Positions 26,301 to 33,948 of a stretch of 64,000 bases of DNA are shown one piece after another. Source of the stretch: Armatimonadota bacterium. GTDB lineage: Bacteria > Armatimonadota > Fimbriimonadia > Fimbriimonadales > Fimbriimonadaceae. The notes beneath the pieces were generated by a model. It searched no databases. It was not told the origin of the DNA and was given only the letters and a program-made list of their open reading frames with translations. The stretch is from positions 1 through 64,000 of the forward strand of contig JAIUNY010000015.1 in the NCBI GenBank assembly GCA_020161505.1, read 5' to 3'. The translations under genes and the position numbers were made by a program. Positions within the stretch are counted from its first letter, which is position 1; every line of letters starts with the position of its first letter.

Positions 26301-26473
26301 GCATCCGCATCCCCGGAGGCGGTGTTTACCGAGTGGACGGCACACCTCTGGAGAACATGGGCGAGAAGCCGGACATCCAAATCGACCTCGATCCGGAAGA
26401 CTTCTTCAATGGCCGCGATCCTCAAATGGACAAAGCGGTCGAGCACTTGATGAAGCAACTGCCTCGGGGCTGA
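23333..26473 (+). CDS. Tricorn-like S41 protease with beta-propeller
   Basis: 1046 residues with an N-terminal signal (MTSLILSALLVPVAGQISA). Residues about 30-660 are WD40-like/TolB-type propeller repeats (SPDGKWIAFTSDRAGDNEIY, SWSPDGKELIYD, SADGKFLYFTSARGGGG). A tricorn C1-like helical domain (about 670-740), a PDZ domain (about 750-840, KAGEYVMEINGTAVS) and an S41 tail-specific protease domain follow. By comparison with tricorn the likely catalytic residues are H868 (YVHIAGMG) and S951 (SFSNAEMFP), with a Glu in the GEKPDIQIDL end. A secreted or periplasmic peptidase that degrades oligopeptides is the probable role. The gene stands alone and ends in a bidirectional hairpin. Confidence 0.95.
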   Translation: MTSLILSALLVPVAGQISAFAPHQLTGMRSIALSADGQQLAFTYRGDIWLAPSSGGRAIPLTSNVEMDDNPVFSPDGKWIAFTSDRAGDNEIYAVSTEGGQPVRLTFNSTSEAPVSWSPDGKELIYDTSYDKGYSGIYALDVKSLRLREIFVNYHRMDFPYVSPDGKTIAFTHKQVFAWTRPRYEGSGAAQIWTIGIDGSARKMVRSTGLQHLWPQFAPNNKDIYAVTVTDKTPSSRRIDERPARFTDSPERTPNVHRIAANGKATRLTTFVGGSGARFLSVASKADMLAFERDGAVYTMVPGKEPQRVTFTASVDDKGVMEERLVLTNGVEGASMTPDGKTAIIQIRRELWSVPTTKGKGPNGADATQLTNYAGTDSQPIASPDGKHIFFTSDRNGSLKLFKMNLETKQITVAHDTAEDVSNITVTPDKKHLAYQVTGKERGLYTLAIEGGTAKLVIPKSDGAYAFSPDMKYVAYVKSLVNSGFKPWENTSNVWVREVATGKEVNVSRLNVVDSNPSWSADGKFLYFTSARGGGGIFMVPAQDEEANTTELELKYAKPEGAVTTDFKFDGAADRFRAFYRGAAFGQSLSDPEKGDLYFLVAGDIWRAGYDGEGARAITAGGGIFGMEFSGDGNSINFVRRGTVESVDIRKPNFPTKALEFRADWVRNVTAERKAAFQEFYRVYNQTFYDEFFHRRDWKEIRDRHEPLLDGVAHRREMATVLNMMVGELEASHAEVGPAGGGVAGQSTAHLGFTIDFSYTGAGLRIKEVPKRTPGSFPKTQLKAGEYVMEINGTAVSADQHLFKLLNNQAGRDITLTVNSTPSTTGARKVTYRALSGGQFRGIQTENLEQWRREYVEKKSNGRITYVHIAGMGGGNLTQFNQEMWEYVQGKDAVIIDVRENGGGNIADILLDALERRLHMRYQWRNDDEIPGPGQVWGKPTVVMHAESSFSNAEMFPAAMKALGLATLVGMPTPGYVIYTGGSQLVDGTSIRIPGGGVYRVDGTPLENMGEKPDIQIDLDPEDFFNGRDPQMDKAVEHLMKQLPRG

Positions 26474-26492
26474 TTGTTGCACCCGGAGGGGA

Positions 26493-26530
26493 AAATTCGC
26501 CTTGGAACATCAACGTTCCAAGGCGAATTT
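26493..26530. terminator. Bidirectional hairpin between convergent genes
   Basis: A perfect 16-bp inverted repeat (26493-26508 and 26515-26530) with a 6-nt loop, AT-rich at the base. It lies 20 nt after the tricorn stop and touches the stop of the convergent SANT-like gene, so it can serve both transcripts. Confidence 0.85.
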
Positions 26531-26732
26531 ATTCGGGCCGTGCCCGCTTTCGGACATCCGCCAAGTGAAGGAGGCGCGACCTAATCGCGCCGAGTGAACG
26601 CTGGTGGATGCTGCTGAGTTGCTCAACCGTTTTTCCTTCCCGATAAGCTTCGACAAGTCGCTGATCTTCCTCTGCCGTCCACGGCAGATATACCCTCTGC
26701 GGTCGTTCCTTCACTCGCATTCGCTCCTTCAC
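26529..26732 (-). CDS. Small SANT/Myb-like DNA-binding protein
   Basis: 67 residues from a GTG at 26732 (an internal ATG at 26720 is possible). The core WTAEEDQRLVEAYREGKTVEQLSSIHQRSLGAIRSRLLHL is a three-helix SANT/Myb-like module: a Trp in helix 1 and a GAIRSRL recognition helix. Such modules occur alone or at the end of helicases and are thought to bind DNA. The codons for its first residues (VKERMRVKERP) lie inside a 35-bp repeat that recurs near 59562, so the natural start may be a little downstream. Function is unknown. Confidence 0.65.
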   Translation of the reverse strand: MKERMRVKERPQRVYLPWTAEEDQRLVEAYREGKTVEQLSSIHQRSLGAIRSRLLHLADVRKRARPE

Positions 26733-26738
26733 TCACTG
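26704..26738 (-). repeat. 35-bp dispersed repeat, copy 1
   Basis: Read on the minus strand this matches 59562-59596 at 34 of 35 positions (C against T at one). It contains an internal near-duplication of GAGTGAAGGA with a 15-bp period. This copy overlaps the start of the SANT-like gene; the other lies in an intergenic region. Confidence 0.8.
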
Positions 26739-26872
26739 TATCACACCATCAGCGAGAATGAGCCTGGATTTCCTGCCTCCCAAGCGCCTCTGGGAAGAAG
26801 CGAGAAGCGGAGCACGTCACCAAGTCCCATGATCCCCTTCCGCGACCCCCAAGCCGAGTCAAACTCTCCTTC

Positions 26873-27700
26873 GTGACCCACCACGAGCTGCAATCCTTGA
26901 TCGATGCCGGCTGGGAGAATCGCGCCGACTTCTCCCCCACTTCCCACCCCAGCGACCTGAAAGCCGCGATCGACGAGACGCTTGCCCACCTCAATGCAGG
27001 AACTCTGAGGGTTGCCGAGAAAGTCAGCGGCACCTGGACGACCCACCAGTGGATCAAAAAAGCCGTCCTCCTGAGCTTCCGCCTCAGCGCGAACTCGGTT
27101 TCCGAAGCCGGAGCCATGCGGTTCTACGACAAGGTGGCTCTCAAGCACGCGAGCCTCACCGAAGCCCAGTTCGAAGCAGATGGCGTCCGCGTGGTGCCCC
27201 CGGCGGTGGCCCGATACGGCTCCTACCTCGCACGAAATGTCGTGCTGATGCCGAGCTACGTGAACATCGGAGCCTACGTCGATGAAGGCACCATGGTCGA
27301 TACCTGGGCGACCGTGGGATCGTGCGCGCAGCTCGGAAAGAATGTTCACCTCAGTGGCGGCGCGGGGATCGGCGGAGTCCTGGAGCCGATCCAGGCCAAC
27401 CCCACGATCATTGAAGACAACGTCTTCATCGGAGCTCGGAGTGAAGTCGTCGAAGGCGTGATTGTCGAGGAGAACTCGGTGCTTGCGATGGGCGTCTTCC
27501 TCAGCCAGAGCACGAAGATCGTAGATCGCGCCACGGGCGAAGTTTTCCAGGGTCGAGTTCCTGCCGGATCGGTGGTTGTGCCAGGGAGCATGCCCAGCGG
27601 AGATTCGGGGATCCACCTCGCCTGCGCGGTGATCGTCAAGCGGGTCGATGCCCAAACCCGGTCGAAGACCAGCTTGAACGAACTCCTCCGAGCCGACTAA
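26873..27700 (+). CDS. dapD: Tetrahydrodipicolinate N-succinyltransferase
   Basis: 275 residues, normal for DapD, starting at a GTG. An N-terminal helical part (1-100, ending [36 protein letters not shown]) is followed by a left-handed beta-helix of hexapeptide repeats (about 120-235): [51 protein letters not shown] is diagnostic. The enzyme moves succinyl from succinyl-CoA to tetrahydrodipicolinate in the succinylase branch of diaminopimelate and lysine synthesis, in the cytoplasm. dapE follows 2 nt after the stop, so both steps are made from one transcript. Confidence 0.97.
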   Translation: MTHHELQSLIDAGWENRADFSPTSHPSDLKAAIDETLAHLNAGTLRVAEKVSGTWTTHQWIKKAVLLSFRLSANSVSEAGAMRFYDKVALKHASLTEAQFEADGVRVVPPAVARYGSYLARNVVLMPSYVNIGAYVDEGTMVDTWATVGSCAQLGKNVHLSGGAGIGGVLEPIQANPTIIEDNVFIGARSEVVEGVIVEENSVLAMGVFLSQSTKIVDRATGEVFQGRVPAGSVVVPGSMPSGDSGIHLACAVIVKRVDAQTRSKTSLNELLRAD

Positions 27701-27702
27701 TC

Positions 27703-28842
27703 ATGCACCCCAGCGTTGCCCTCGCCCTTGATCTCTTGGCTCGCCCTTCCGTGACGCCAGATGATGCTGGGTGCCACCATGCCCTCGCCGAAGTTCTGGC
27801 ACCTGCCGGCTTCAAGTTGGAGGAGATGCCTGTCGGTGACGTCAGCAACCTGTGGGCAACCCATGGCAGCGGGGGGCCGCTGATCGTGTTCGCCGGACAC
27901 TGCGACGTGGTGCCCCCGGGGCCGCGCGAGGCATGGCATGACGATCCCTTCTTTCCGAGCGTCAAGAATGGGGTGATCACGGCCCGTGGTGCCGCCGATA
28001 TGAAGAGCGGCCTGGCCGCAATGACGACTGCGCTCGCCGAGTTTGCGAAAGCCCACCCCGATCATGCGGGAACCATCGCGCTCCTCAGCACCAGCGATGA
28101 AGAAGGGGCCGGGCTCGATGGCACCAAAGCGGTGCTGGAAGCCCTCGTCGCACGGGGCGAGAAGCCCGACTTCGCCTTCGTCGGCGAACCCACCTCGGAG
28201 ACCCATTTCGGAGACACGATCAAGGTGGGACGCCGTGGCTCGATCAGCGGATATCTCACGGTCCGCGGCATTCAGGGGCACGTCGCCTACCCCCATCTCG
28301 CCCGAAATCCGATCCACGAGCTTGCCCCGTTCCTGGTGGAACTCACCCAACACCAATGGGATCAAGGCGATGAGGTGTTCCCGCCGACCTCTCTCCAAAT
28401 CGCAAATCTGAATGCGGGAACCGGGGCAATCAACGTGATCCCAGGCGTCGCGCACGTGGAGTTCAACGTTCGATTCGGCCCGGCTACTACGGGAGACGAC
28501 GTTCGCCGCGTGGTTTCGCAGATGATCGAGGAGCTCGGACTAGACGCCGAAATTCGCTGGCTCGAGTCGGCGCAAGCGTTCAAAACCGAAAGCACAATCT
28601 TGATCGACTCGTTGGTTCGAAGCATCGAGAGAGTAACTGGGCAAACTCCGACGCCAGGTACGGGCGGAGGAACATCGGATGCCCGGTTCTTTGCCGCTCA
28701 CGGGATTCCTGTCGTCGAATTCGGCCCGATCAACGCGACGATCCACGCCGCCAACGAGTGCGTCACGATTCGCGAAATCGAAGACCTGCATGCGGTTTTG
28801 GTGGCGTTTCTGGGCCAGCTGACGGGCCAACACCTGTCATAA
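27703..28842 (+). CDS. dapE: Succinyl-diaminopimelate desuccinylase
   Basis: 379 residues, an M20 metallopeptidase-family enzyme. Metal and catalytic residues are visible: FAGHCDVV (H66, D68), GAADMKSG (D99, bridging), SDEEGAG (E133/E134), a Glu of the VGEPTSE segment, and His in the C-terminal part. The central dimerisation domain (RRGSISGYLTVRGIQGHVAYPHLARNPIH) is typical of DapE. It removes succinate from N-succinyl-LL-diaminopimelate using two zinc ions. It lies directly behind dapD as an operon. Length and motif order fit DapE better than the related ArgE or CPG2 enzymes, and the dapD neighbour supports this. Confidence 0.96.
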   Translation: MHPSVALALDLLARPSVTPDDAGCHHALAEVLAPAGFKLEEMPVGDVSNLWATHGSGGPLIVFAGHCDVVPPGPREAWHDDPFFPSVKNGVITARGAADMKSGLAAMTTALAEFAKAHPDHAGTIALLSTSDEEGAGLDGTKAVLEALVARGEKPDFAFVGEPTSETHFGDTIKVGRRGSISGYLTVRGIQGHVAYPHLARNPIHELAPFLVELTQHQWDQGDEVFPPTSLQIANLNAGTGAINVIPGVAHVEFNVRFGPATTGDDVRRVVSQMIEELGLDAEIRWLESAQAFKTESTILIDSLVRSIERVTGQTPTPGTGGGTSDARFFAAHGIPVVEFGPINATIHAANECVTIREIEDLHAVLVAFLGQLTGQHLS

Positions 28843-28868
28843 CGGTCGCCCCATCCATTGGCCTACGC

Positions 28869-28917
28869 AGCATTAAGATCGCTTTAAGGATCAGAGTTCT
28901 TAAAACATTCTTAACTG
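28869..28917 (+). promoter_or_regulatory. Promoter-region repeats upstream of the prepilin gene
   Basis: The 85-bp leader of the prepilin gene holds TTAAGATC and TTAAGGATC in tandem, then TTCTTAA twice 10 nt apart. The spacing suggests a protein-binding region or promoter elements. No clear -35/-10 pair can be chosen. Confidence 0.3.
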
Positions 28918-28940
28918 CCCATTCTCACAGTGGAGGTGCC

Positions 28941-29981
28941 ATGAAAAAGGCCTTCACTCTCATTGAGCTTCTGGTCGTGATTGCGATTATCGCGATTCTT
29001 GCCGCCATCCTGTTCCCCGTTTTCGCCCAAGCGAAGCAAGCAGCCAAGCAAACCCAAGATCTCAGCAACGTTAAGCAAACGAGCCTTGGATTCATCCTCT
29101 ACTCGTCCGACTACGACGACATCCTGCCTCCTGCTTACTTCCACCGCGCCTGGGAAGCCCCGCTCGGCGGAACCCGCGCCGGATACGAGCACTGGTCTGG
29201 TCTGACCTATCCGTACGTAAAGAATTTCCAGATGTATGTCAGCCCGGGGGACCAACTCCGGGGTCACGCTCCGACCTGCTTTGCAAGCTCGGATAACAAC
29301 GCCGGCCAAGGATTCCCTGGTGGTCAGCAAGCCGACCGCTGCCCGGCAGGCGACCCGCGCGTCCCGGCTCAGTGGATTCGAGGTGGTGCCATCGTGGACA
29401 ACCAAGCCCCGCGACTCAGCTACACTGTGAACAGCGCAGTTCTGCCGCGCATGCGCAACAGCGCTGATGCTGCTGCTGGCATCCGCGTGATCAGCCAAAC
29501 CGTGCTCCCGGCTCCGGCAAGCACGATCATGATTGCTGGCCTCGTTGACAACCTGCAGTGTCTGAACGGAGCCTCCCTCGGCACAGGCATCCGCAACTCC
29601 AGCCACCGATCGACCAACGCCTACACCTTCTCCGGTATGGGCCAATATCTGGGCGAGAACACCGACGGCTTTGCCGTGAACAACGGACAGCTGTTCGCGC
29701 TGAACTTCGGTCAAATCACCGGAACGTCCAACCCGTTCGGCGGCAACATCTTCAACCTCTGCCGCACGAATCCGGCGGGCAACTTCCCGCTGATCACCTA
29801 CCACAGCCCGCGACGCTGGAAGGAAGGCGACAACTACGGCATGGGCGATGGCTCGGCCAAGTTCCGCAACTTCAGCAGCACACTGAACCCGAATAACTAC
29901 CTCTGGGGCGCGCAGGTCTACACCGACGCAGGCCGCTCGGTTCTGGACCCTGTCACCGGAAACCCGGTTCAGCTGAACTAG
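28941..29981 (+). CDS. DUF1559-type prepilin-like protein
   Basis: 346 residues from the ATG at 28941, 6 nt after GGAGG. The prepilin-type N-terminus is complete: a short basic leader MKKA, then F-TLIELLVVIAIIAILAAILFPVFAQAK, with Glu at position +5 of the mature chain, so a PilD-type peptidase should process it. The large exported C-terminal domain carries SNVKQTSLGFILYSSDYDDILPPA, and GDGSAKFRNFSS at the end, as in the DUF1559 / H-X9-DG families that are greatly expanded in Planctomycetota and Armatimonadota. It may be a pseudopilin or surface protein rather than a pilus subunit. It is a single gene with its own terminator, about 2.6 kb from the pilus operon. Confidence 0.93.
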   Translation: MKKAFTLIELLVVIAIIAILAAILFPVFAQAKQAAKQTQDLSNVKQTSLGFILYSSDYDDILPPAYFHRAWEAPLGGTRAGYEHWSGLTYPYVKNFQMYVSPGDQLRGHAPTCFASSDNNAGQGFPGGQQADRCPAGDPRVPAQWIRGGAIVDNQAPRLSYTVNSAVLPRMRNSADAAAGIRVISQTVLPAPASTIMIAGLVDNLQCLNGASLGTGIRNSSHRSTNAYTFSGMGQYLGENTDGFAVNNGQLFALNFGQITGTSNPFGGNIFNLCRTNPAGNFPLITYHSPRRWKEGDNYGMGDGSAKFRNFSSTLNPNNYLWGAQVYTDAGRSVLDPVTGNPVQLN

Positions 29982-30007
29982 TTATCCTTCCACAAAACAA
30001 GTGGTTC

Positions 30008-30043
30008 GCCCCCGAGAAAGGAGTTCCTCGGGGGCACTTTTTT
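30008..30043 (+). terminator. Rho-independent terminator after the prepilin gene
   Basis: GCCCCCGAG (30008-30016) pairs with CTCGGGGGC (30027-30035), followed by AC and six T. Confidence 0.93.
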
Positions 30044-30141
30044 GTCCGAAATTCGTGCACCTGCATCCACTTCGACAGGTTCAAGGGACCGAGTGCTAAA
30101 ATGGAGTCCACGCGGGCCACATCCCGCCGGATAAGGAACCT

Positions 30142-30546
30142 ATGGCAAACATCGAAGATATTGAAGGCATTGGCCCTGCTTACGCCGAAAAGCTCCGCGA
30201 AGCGGGAGTGAAGACCGAAGAAGCTCTGCTGGAGCAGGGTGCCTCCAAGAAGGGCCGCGAAGGTCTCGCCGAAGCAACCGGGATCTCGGAGAAGCTCATT
30301 CTGGGCTGGGTAAACCGCGCGGATCTGAGCCGCATCAAGGGTATCGGATCCGAGTACGCCGACCTTCTGGAAGCGGCTGGCGTGGACACGGTTCCCGAGC
30401 TTGCGACGCGCAACGCTGCAAATCTCACGGCAAAGATGGCGGAAGTGAACGAGGCGAAGAACCTTGTGCGCACCCTTCCGACCGAAGCCAAGGTCGCCGA
30501 TTGGGTTGAGCAAGCCAAGGGCCTCGACCGAGTCGTCACTCACTAA
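30142..30546 (+). CDS. DUF4332 helix-hairpin-helix protein
   Basis: 134 residues, start ATG at 30142 after AAGGAA. Two helix-hairpin-helix units are easy to see: DIEGIGPAYAEKLREAG near residue 6 and IKGIGSEYADLLEAAG near residue 66, each followed by helices. This is the DUF4332 arrangement, related to the small HhH modules that bind DNA without base specificity. There is no signal peptide. A strong terminator follows directly, so it is a one-gene unit. A DNA-related or scaffold role is possible, and the true function is not known. Confidence 0.9.
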   Translation: MANIEDIEGIGPAYAEKLREAGVKTEEALLEQGASKKGREGLAEATGISEKLILGWVNRADLSRIKGIGSEYADLLEAAGVDTVPELATRNAANLTAKMAEVNEAKNLVRTLPTEAKVADWVEQAKGLDRVVTH

Positions 30547-30567
30547 GCCTGCGATCGCACGCTTTTC

Positions 30568-30605
30568 AGCAGCCAAGTTCCTTGGAACTTGGCTGCTTTC
30601 TTGTT
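30568..30605 (+). terminator. Terminator after the DUF4332 gene
   Basis: GCAGCCAAGTT (30569-30579) pairs with AACTTGGCTGC (30586-30596) across a 6-nt loop, with TTTCTTGTT behind it. Confidence 0.93.
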
Positions 30606-30701
30606 CAAACATTGCCCTTGCAGGCAAACGAGCAATTTTTCGCCAAGCCCTGTACACTGAGGATTCCGAAGCGTTCAGCGCGGCGGTAACCGGAGACGAC
30701 A

Positions 30702-30914
30702 ATGGATCAGCTTTTGAACTTGCTCAAGGAGAAAACGGGAATCGACGATGCCACTGCCGAAAAGGTTGTGGGGTTCATCAAGGAACACATGGATGACCTT
30801 CCGAAGTTTCTCGGCGGAGACCTGGCGGACAAGGCCAAGGATCTCCTGGGGGGCAACGCAGACGGTCTGCTCGATGCCGCGAAGGGCTTCTTCGGTGGAG
30901 ACAAGCAAGAGTAG
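30702..30914 (+). CDS. Small acidic helical protein
   Basis: 70 residues (MDQLLNLLKEKTGIDDATAE...), acidic and probably all-helical, with a Gly-rich second half in which FLGG, LLGG and FFGG recur. It resembles small proteins near DUF937/DUF2267-type helical families, but I cannot assign a family with certainty. There is no signal peptide or membrane segment. It lies 82 nt before mscL on the same strand with no terminator between, so the two may share a transcript. Composition and start context are convincing for a real gene. Confidence 0.65.
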   Translation: MDQLLNLLKEKTGIDDATAEKVVGFIKEHMDDLPKFLGGDLADKAKDLLGGNADGLLDAAKGFFGGDKQE

Positions 30915-30996
30915 CGGCACACTTTTTGCGTCGCTTCTCTTCAGACATCCGTCTTAACCGGCGAGCCAAGCTCGCTCTCGAGGATTCGTAAACATC

Positions 30997-31407
30997 ATGT
31001 CAATGATCTCAGAATTTAAGGACTTCATCAACAAGGGCAACGTCATGGATCTCGCTGTGGGCGTGATCATCGGTACCGCCTTCGGCAAGATTGTGACCGC
31101 GTTGGTCGAGAACTTGATCAACCCCGTGATCGGGCTCGCGACTGGCGGCGTGAAATTTGATGCTTGGGGGGTAGAAATCGGCAAGAACGCGGAAGGCGCT
31201 CCGCTCCTTCTTGGCATCGGTGCCTTCGTCTCCGCTGTGATGAACTTTCTCATCATCGCCTTCGTGGTGTTCTTGATGGTGAAAGCCATGAACCGCGCCC
31301 GCGCTGCGATGGAAAAGCCCAAGCCCGCAGAAGAAGCCGCACCCGCTGGCCCGACGCAAGAAGAGCTCCTTGCCGAAATCCGAGACCTCCTCAAAGCCCG
31401 AGGCTAA
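30997..31407 (+). CDS. mscL: Large-conductance mechanosensitive channel MscL
   Basis: 136 residues, the usual size. The N-terminus FKDFINKGNVMDLAVGVIIGTAFGKIVTALVENLINPVIG is the MscL signature and first membrane helix (about 15-45). A short periplasmic loop with KFDAWGVEI follows, then helix two (about 72-100, GAFVSAVMNFLIIAFVVFLMVKAMN). A charged C-terminal helix ends EELLAEIRDLLKAR. The pentameric channel sits in the inner membrane and opens as an emergency valve when the membrane is stretched by osmotic downshock. A strong terminator follows. Confidence 0.98.
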   Translation: MSMISEFKDFINKGNVMDLAVGVIIGTAFGKIVTALVENLINPVIGLATGGVKFDAWGVEIGKNAEGAPLLLGIGAFVSAVMNFLIIAFVVFLMVKAMNRARAAMEKPKPAEEAAPAGPTQEELLAEIRDLLKARG

Positions 31408-31427
31408 TCACCCCAGCCCAACACCAG

Positions 31428-31467
31428 AACGGAGCGAAGGATCCCCTCGCTCCGTTCTCTTTTTTTA
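31428..31467 (+). terminator. Terminator after mscL
   Basis: AACGGAGCGA (31428-31437) pairs with TCGCTCCGTT (31447-31456), then CTC and a run of seven T. It separates mscL from the pilus operon. Confidence 0.93.
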
Positions 31468-31593
31468 CAGAACTCCGATACAGTTTCACCCCAAAAACCT
31501 CATGTGATTGCAGAAAGTTGCACAGGAAGCCGATATTTCTGCTAGGCCGTGACGGTCGATGGGCACTGACCCGTCCGGCGAAGGATAAGAGGT

Positions 31594-32790
31594 ATGGGTC
31601 AACAACGCGCGGGGACGCGCAAGTGGTTCGGCAGCGCGCCGAAAAGTCGACGAGCGAAGGCCGTCGTGACGCGCACGCCCGTCAATGCTCTCGAAACGTC
31701 GCTCCAAGCAGCAGTTCGCACGGGAGACCACGTCGAAGGGCTTGCCGAAATTCTCCGGCTTGCCGTCGATGATCTGGGGCTTTCCGGCGGCTTTGCCCTC
31801 ATTCCAGATGAATTCGATTCGGGAACTCTCCTCGCCCAGTGCGCCTATTCTCCGGATGGAGAATTCCCCTTCCCGGAAGCGATTGCCGCCCATCATTCGG
31901 TCAGCGGTCAGGTGATCTCCACCCGGCAGCCCGTGATGGTCCGTGGAGGTGAATTCACCGAGGCCCAGCTCCAAGAGTTCGGTCACGGCGTTCTCGCTGT
32001 TTTAGGCGTGCCCTTGCTCGGACGATCTCCTCTGGCCTCATTTGATGAAGTTGCAGAGGTTGTTCATGGCACCCTCACCTTCATCAGTACAGATTCCGCA
32101 AATGCATTCGATCTGGAGTGCATCCGGCGCGCCGAGAGCTTTGCCCACATTTACAGCCTCACCTATGCTTCCCTGCGGTCGGAGCGATACCGACGCACCA
32201 CGCTGGTGGACTGCCTCGAGCAGATCTGCATCTATATCGAATCGAAGGATCGCTTCCGAGCCGGACACTCCAGCCGAACCGGACGGATTGCCACGGAGCT
32301 AGCCCAGGAGCTGGGCCTCGGTGCCAAAGCCATCGAAGAGCTCCGAATCGCCTGTACGGTCATGGATCTGGGATACATTTCGATCCCCGACACGATCTTG
32401 CAGAAGCCAGATCAACTCTCCGACTATGAGTTCCTGATGATGCGGATGCACCCGGTCGTCAGCTACGAACTCTGCCAGAAGCTGCAAATTCCGGACAACA
32501 TTCTCGCCCTCGTGCGTGGACACCACGAGCGACTGGATGGCTCGGGATATCCCGATCAACTCAGCAACAACGAGATCAGCCTTCAGTGTCGAATCCTCAC
32601 CGTGGCAGACGCCTACGACAGCATGCGCTGCCCGCGAGCCCACCGCGCCGGCCTGACGGAAGAAGAAGCGATGCGGCAACTTCTGCTCGATGCAGGCAGC
32701 CGATTTGATCCCGTGGTGGTGCAAACCCTTCGAACCTTGATTGAGAAGAAGCACTTCAGTCACCTCTACGACGACCTGTTGGCGGCATGA
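31594..32790 (+). CDS. HD-GYP domain protein with degenerate HD motif
   Basis: 398 residues. The N-terminal half (about 30-195) looks like a GAF-type sensory domain. The C-terminal half is an HD-GYP domain: H225 (AGHSSRTGRIA), H286 (RMHPVVSYEL), HHERLDGSGYP at 310-320 and VADAYDSM. At the central motif, where active proteins have H-D-I-G-K, this one has M257-D258-L-G-Y, so a metal-ligand His and the Lys are lost. HD-GYP enzymes hydrolyse cyclic-di-GMP; this one may only bind it or another partner. It ends 3 nt before pilM, as first gene of the pilus operon, suggesting control of pilus function. The start ATG follows AGGATAAGAGG. Confidence 0.9.
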   Translation: MGQQRAGTRKWFGSAPKSRRAKAVVTRTPVNALETSLQAAVRTGDHVEGLAEILRLAVDDLGLSGGFALIPDEFDSGTLLAQCAYSPDGEFPFPEAIAAHHSVSGQVISTRQPVMVRGGEFTEAQLQEFGHGVLAVLGVPLLGRSPLASFDEVAEVVHGTLTFISTDSANAFDLECIRRAESFAHIYSLTYASLRSERYRRTTLVDCLEQICIYIESKDRFRAGHSSRTGRIATELAQELGLGAKAIEELRIACTVMDLGYISIPDTILQKPDQLSDYEFLMMRMHPVVSYELCQKLQIPDNILALVRGHHERLDGSGYPDQLSNNEISLQCRILTVADAYDSMRCPRAHRAGLTEEEAMRQLLLDAGSRFDPVVVQTLRTLIEKKHFSHLYDDLLAA

Positions 32791-32793
32791 ATC

Positions 32794-33948
32794 ATGGGGA
32801 TGGCAAAGCAAGTTGGACTTGAATTTGGCAGTGGCCTGATTCGCCTTGTGGTGGTGGAGCACCAGCGATCGGGCGAACGCACGCTCGTGTCGGTAGACAC
32901 TTACTCTCTGCCCGAAGCCATCGACCGAGATGGTCGGATTGTGGACGAGAAAGTGGTGGTGCAGACGCTCAAGCAATGGGCTACTCAACGCAAAATGGTC
33001 GGCGCTTCGCTCGTTTTCGCGATTCCCAACGAGAACTGCCAAATCGCCTGGCTGAAGCTGCCGGATGTCAGCGGTTCGGAGCTGATCAGCGTCGCTCGGT
33101 ACAAGCTCAAGAAGCAATTTCCCCGGATGTCGGATCGTGCCGTCGTCGCGGTCGCCCAGCCGAACGGGCCCGAGCACGAATCGATTCTCATCGGTGCCGA
33201 ACGGAGCCTGGTGGACGAGCGCGCCAATCTGATTCTCAAGGCCGGGCTGCATCCCGTCGGAGCAGAATCGGAGGCTCAATCCATTCTGCGCGTCATCGAC
33301 GGACACCTCAAAGGCTCAGGATCGATCCCCGAGCAGGCCTCCGTGACCCTGGTCCATATTGGTCAGGAACGCACTCAGTTCATGGTGGTCAAGGAAGGCC
33401 GCCTCAACTTCATGCGCACCGTCAAGGTGGGGCATGAGCGGTTTGAGACTCTGGTTTCCAAGACGCTCGAGTGCTCGCGCGAAGAAGCCCAGGCGCACCT
33501 TTTCTCGCCCAACAGTTGGCTGCTCAACCGAAGGATGATCGCCTCAATGAACGAATCATTCGAGCCGATTGACGCCGAGGAGCCGATGGAGTCCCTCACG
33601 AAGGAATTTCGGCGACTCATTCACTATTTCCGCTCGATTCACCCGGACCGAAGCTACGCGGGAATCCTCGACCGCATGATCTTGCTTGGTCGAATCACCA
33701 CGCTGCGCGGCTTTGCACCGTCTTTGGCTGATTTGATCGGGGTGCGACTCGAGCTTTTGAATCCACTCGTGGGGCTTCAGATTGCGCTGGAATCCGATGG
33801 ATTCCTCTCGCTCCAACAGCAGTCATCGATGTACACCGTGGCTCTCGGCCTGGCTCAGAGCCCTTATGGACTTGTCCCGACCCAAGCCACCACCGAACCA
33901 CAGGAAGAAGAAACCAATGAGTATCTATGGACACGCCAAAGCGCATAA
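32794..33948 (+). CDS. pilM: Type IV pilus assembly protein PilM
   Basis: 384 residues. The start VGLEFGSGLIRLVVVEH is the phosphate-1 type loop of actin-like ATPases of the PilM/FtsA family. SLVFAIPNENCQIAWLKLPD, VTLVHIGQERTQFMVVKEGRLNFMRTVKVG (the phosphate-2 loop region) and EFRRLIHYFRSIHPDRSYAGILDRMILLGRITTLRG follow in the family order. PilM is a cytoplasmic ring protein that binds the N-terminal tail of PilN and links the inner-membrane alignment complex to the assembly motor. The C-terminus overlaps pilN by 32 bp and the HD-GYP gene lies 3 nt upstream, so translation is coupled. Confidence 0.92.
   Translation: MGMAKQVGLEFGSGLIRLVVVEHQRSGERTLVSVDTYSLPEAIDRDGRIVDEKVVVQTLKQWATQRKMVGASLVFAIPNENCQIAWLKLPDVSGSELISVARYKLKKQFPRMSDRAVVAVAQPNGPEHESILIGAERSLVDERANLILKAGLHPVGAESEAQSILRVIDGHLKGSGSIPEQASVTLVHIGQERTQFMVVKEGRLNFMRTVKVGHERFETLVSKTLECSREEAQAHLFSPNSWLLNRRMIASMNESFEPIDAEEPMESLTKEFRRLIHYFRSIHPDRSYAGILDRMILLGRITTLRGFAPSLADLIGVRLELLNPLVGLQIALESDGFLSLQQQSSMYTVALGLAQSPYGLVPTQATTEPQEEETNEYLWTRQSA

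Noticed and set aside
26733-26872. A lysine riboswitch before dapD
   Set aside because: The region is only 140 bp, shows none of the lysine-aptamer motifs, and part of it belongs to the divergent small gene and the repeat.
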